DNA from: Winogradskyella sp.
Lineage (GTDB): Bacteria > Bacteroidota > Bacteroidia > Flavobacteriales > Flavobacteriaceae
Reading direction: 5' to 3'
Length of the DNA stretch: 52,382 bases
Assembly (NCBI RefSeq): GCF_025210595.1
Contig: NZ_JAOARH010000100.1
Span: 1 to 52,382, forward strand
Shown: positions 51,459-52,382 of the stretch, in pieces
Numbering within the stretch: position 1 is the first letter of the stretch
Layout: each line of letters begins with the position of its first letter
Position numbers and translations under genes: made by a program
Notes under the pieces: generated by a model
Seen by the model: only the letters and a program-made list of their open reading frames with translations
Told to the model about the DNA's origin: nothing
Databases searched by the model: none

Positions 51459-52235
51459 CATTTAGACCAACTCAATCGTAAACTGCAATTAAAAGTTACA
51501 CCAAAACGTATAGTGTCGTTAGTGCCTTCTCAAACCGAGCTATTAATAGATTTAGGTTTAGAAAGTACTGTAGTAGGTGTTACTAAATTTTGTGTTCACC
51601 CAAAACAAATACGAAAGGATAAAACCATTGTAGGAGGTACTAAAGACATACAGCTTCAAAAAATAAAAGATCTTCAACCAGATATTATTCTTTGTAATAA
51701 AGAAGAGAATACCAAAGACATTATAAAAGAATTAGAGCCTGTTGCGCCAATACATATTAGCGATATTAATAATCTTAAGGATTGTTATCAGCTTATAAAT
51801 ATGTATGGTAAATTGTTTAATGTAATGTCTAAAGCTTCAGAGATAATTGATAACATTCAAAAAGAGCGAGAGCAATTTCAACATAAAATTAAAGCTAAAG
51901 AAAAAAGAAAAGTAGCTTATTTTATATGGAAGAATCCATGGATGGTTGCAGCTTCAAACACTTTTATTGATTTTATGCTAAAAGAAGCAGGTTTTAAAAA
52001 TGTTTTTGAGTTTGAAACGCGTTATCCAGAAGTTGATTTAGAAAATTTAAAGCTAGATGAAACGGATTGCATTTTTTTATCTAGCGAGCCATATCCATTT
52101 AAGGAAAAACAAGTTTTAGAGTTGAAATCTTATTTTCCTCAAAATACAACAGCAATAGTAGATGGCGAAATGTTTTCTTGGTATGGAAGTAGATTACAGA
52201 AAGCTTACAAGTACTTTCTAACGCTTCACAATTAA
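51453..52235 (+). CDS. Helical-backbone metal receptor (BtuF/FecB-like substrate-binding protein)
   Basis: The 260-residue protein has the two-lobe substrate-binding fold of class III binding proteins: KRIVSLVPSQTELLIDLGLE, VGGTKDIQLQKIKDLQPDIIL and an extended helix (about 125-150). It has no signal peptide in either start choice, so it would remain cytoplasmic unless exported otherwise. I prefer ATG 51453 (MIHLDQLNRKL) because the frame upstream to TTG 51420 lies in a repeat. Relatives bind cobalamin or ferric siderophores; no ABC partner is nearby, so the ligand is unknown. Confidence 0.82.
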   Translation: MIHLDQLNRKLQLKVTPKRIVSLVPSQTELLIDLGLESTVVGVTKFCVHPKQIRKDKTIVGGTKDIQLQKIKDLQPDIILCNKEENTKDIIKELEPVAPIHISDINNLKDCYQLINMYGKLFNVMSKASEIIDNIQKEREQFQHKIKAKEKRKVAYFIWKNPWMVAASNTFIDFMLKEAGFKNVFEFETRYPEVDLENLKLDETDCIFLSSEPYPFKEKQVLELKSYFPQNTTAIVDGEMFSWYGSRLQKAYKYFLTLHN

Positions 52236-52239
52236 AAAA

Positions 52240-52335
52240 TGAAAAGTCGGTACCTAACTAAAATACCGACTTTCAAATCTAACTAACTTACCAACGCTTT
52301 TTTATGACTCGTCATCATTTTGCACTGCAAAGATG
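52240..52335 (-). ncRNA. Possible short minus-strand RNA with an 11-codon frame
   Basis: A near-consensus -7 element on the minus strand (CATCTTTG, plus 52328-52335, one mismatch) is followed by ATGATGACG..., an 11-codon frame (plus 52318 down to a TAG at 52283; MMTSHKKALVS), and then the hairpin at 52243-52273. Promoter, short body and terminator would make a transcript of about 80 bases. No homologous RNA family can be named from sequence alone. Confidence 0.35.
52243..52273 (-). terminator. Hairpin terminator, strongest on the minus strand
   Basis: AAAGTCGGTA/TACCGACTTT (52244-52253 with 52264-52273) is followed on the minus strand by a T-rich stretch. It may end both the metal-receptor gene and a short minus-strand transcript. 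Confidence 0.65.
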
Positions 52336-52382
52336 TAAGCTTTCTTGAGATTAAATGTTATGTTAATATTAGCATATAATTA

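Overview
The window is AT-rich chromosomal DNA of a marine-type Flavobacteriaceae bacterium (Bacteroidota; close to Winogradskyella, Psychroserpens or Olleya in style, genus not provable here). The signs are type IX secretion (T9SS) C-terminal sorting domains, promoters of the Bacteroidota form TTG-N17-21-TAnnTTTG, few Shine-Dalgarno sequences, a type III glutamine synthetase, a folP-cdaA neighbourhood, and many families typical of the phylum (DUF4293, DUF3667, DUF1599, DUF3078, BT_3928).

Layout. 1-139 is the end of a large T9SS-secreted protein. 540-3148 (minus) holds a FadL-type outer-membrane protein and a low-complexity lipoprotein, divergent from proS, tRNA-Glu and rpsT. An orphan HNH nuclease (minus), rho (minus) and DUF4293 follow. 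8.5-12 kb has a metallophosphatase, truA and an MsbA-like ABC exporter. 11.9-15 kb (minus) is a folP - lipoprotein - cdaA - DUF3667 operon, so folate synthesis sits beside c-di-AMP synthesis. A 163-bp imperfect palindrome precedes a DUF1599 - BT_3928 - peptide-permease - tpiA series. 19.2-26.8 kb is a cell-surface and signalling locus: a beta-barrel protein, a LamG/YWTD T9SS protein, a YadA-like protein with an S74 chaperone domain, a TPR histidine kinase and a LuxR-type regulator. Then come prmA and clpS.

28.1-31.5 kb (minus) is a sulfur-handling operon: a Crp/Fnr regulator, two half-size YeeE/YedE proteins, a persulfide-dioxygenase/rhodanese fusion and an HMA protein. A tRNA-Arg, a flavin-binding protein, an RskA-like lipoprotein, a 50-codon conserved small gene and a secreted endonuclease I follow. 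36.2-38.8 kb (minus) is a BlaI/M56 sensor-protease pair with a double operator. A Na/Ca antiporter and two divergent glutamine synthetases (eukaryotic-type GSII and GSIII) come next. The last 9 kb is purM - DUF3078 - prfA - pyrF - metal receptor, into which a small ABC cassette with a basic peptide and a divergent GAF histidine kinase appears to have been inserted.

There is no CRISPR array, phage, integrase or insertion sequence. The most distinctive non-coding content is short REP-like palindromes, often in inverted pairs, several of which overlap or create the ends of genes. The best candidates for something undescribed are the basic-peptide/membrane-protein/ABC cassette (46830-47925) beside its GAF kinase, the His-rich M56 sensor with its double operator, the TTGTCGA-motif clusters beside small genes, and a possible short RNA at the right edge.
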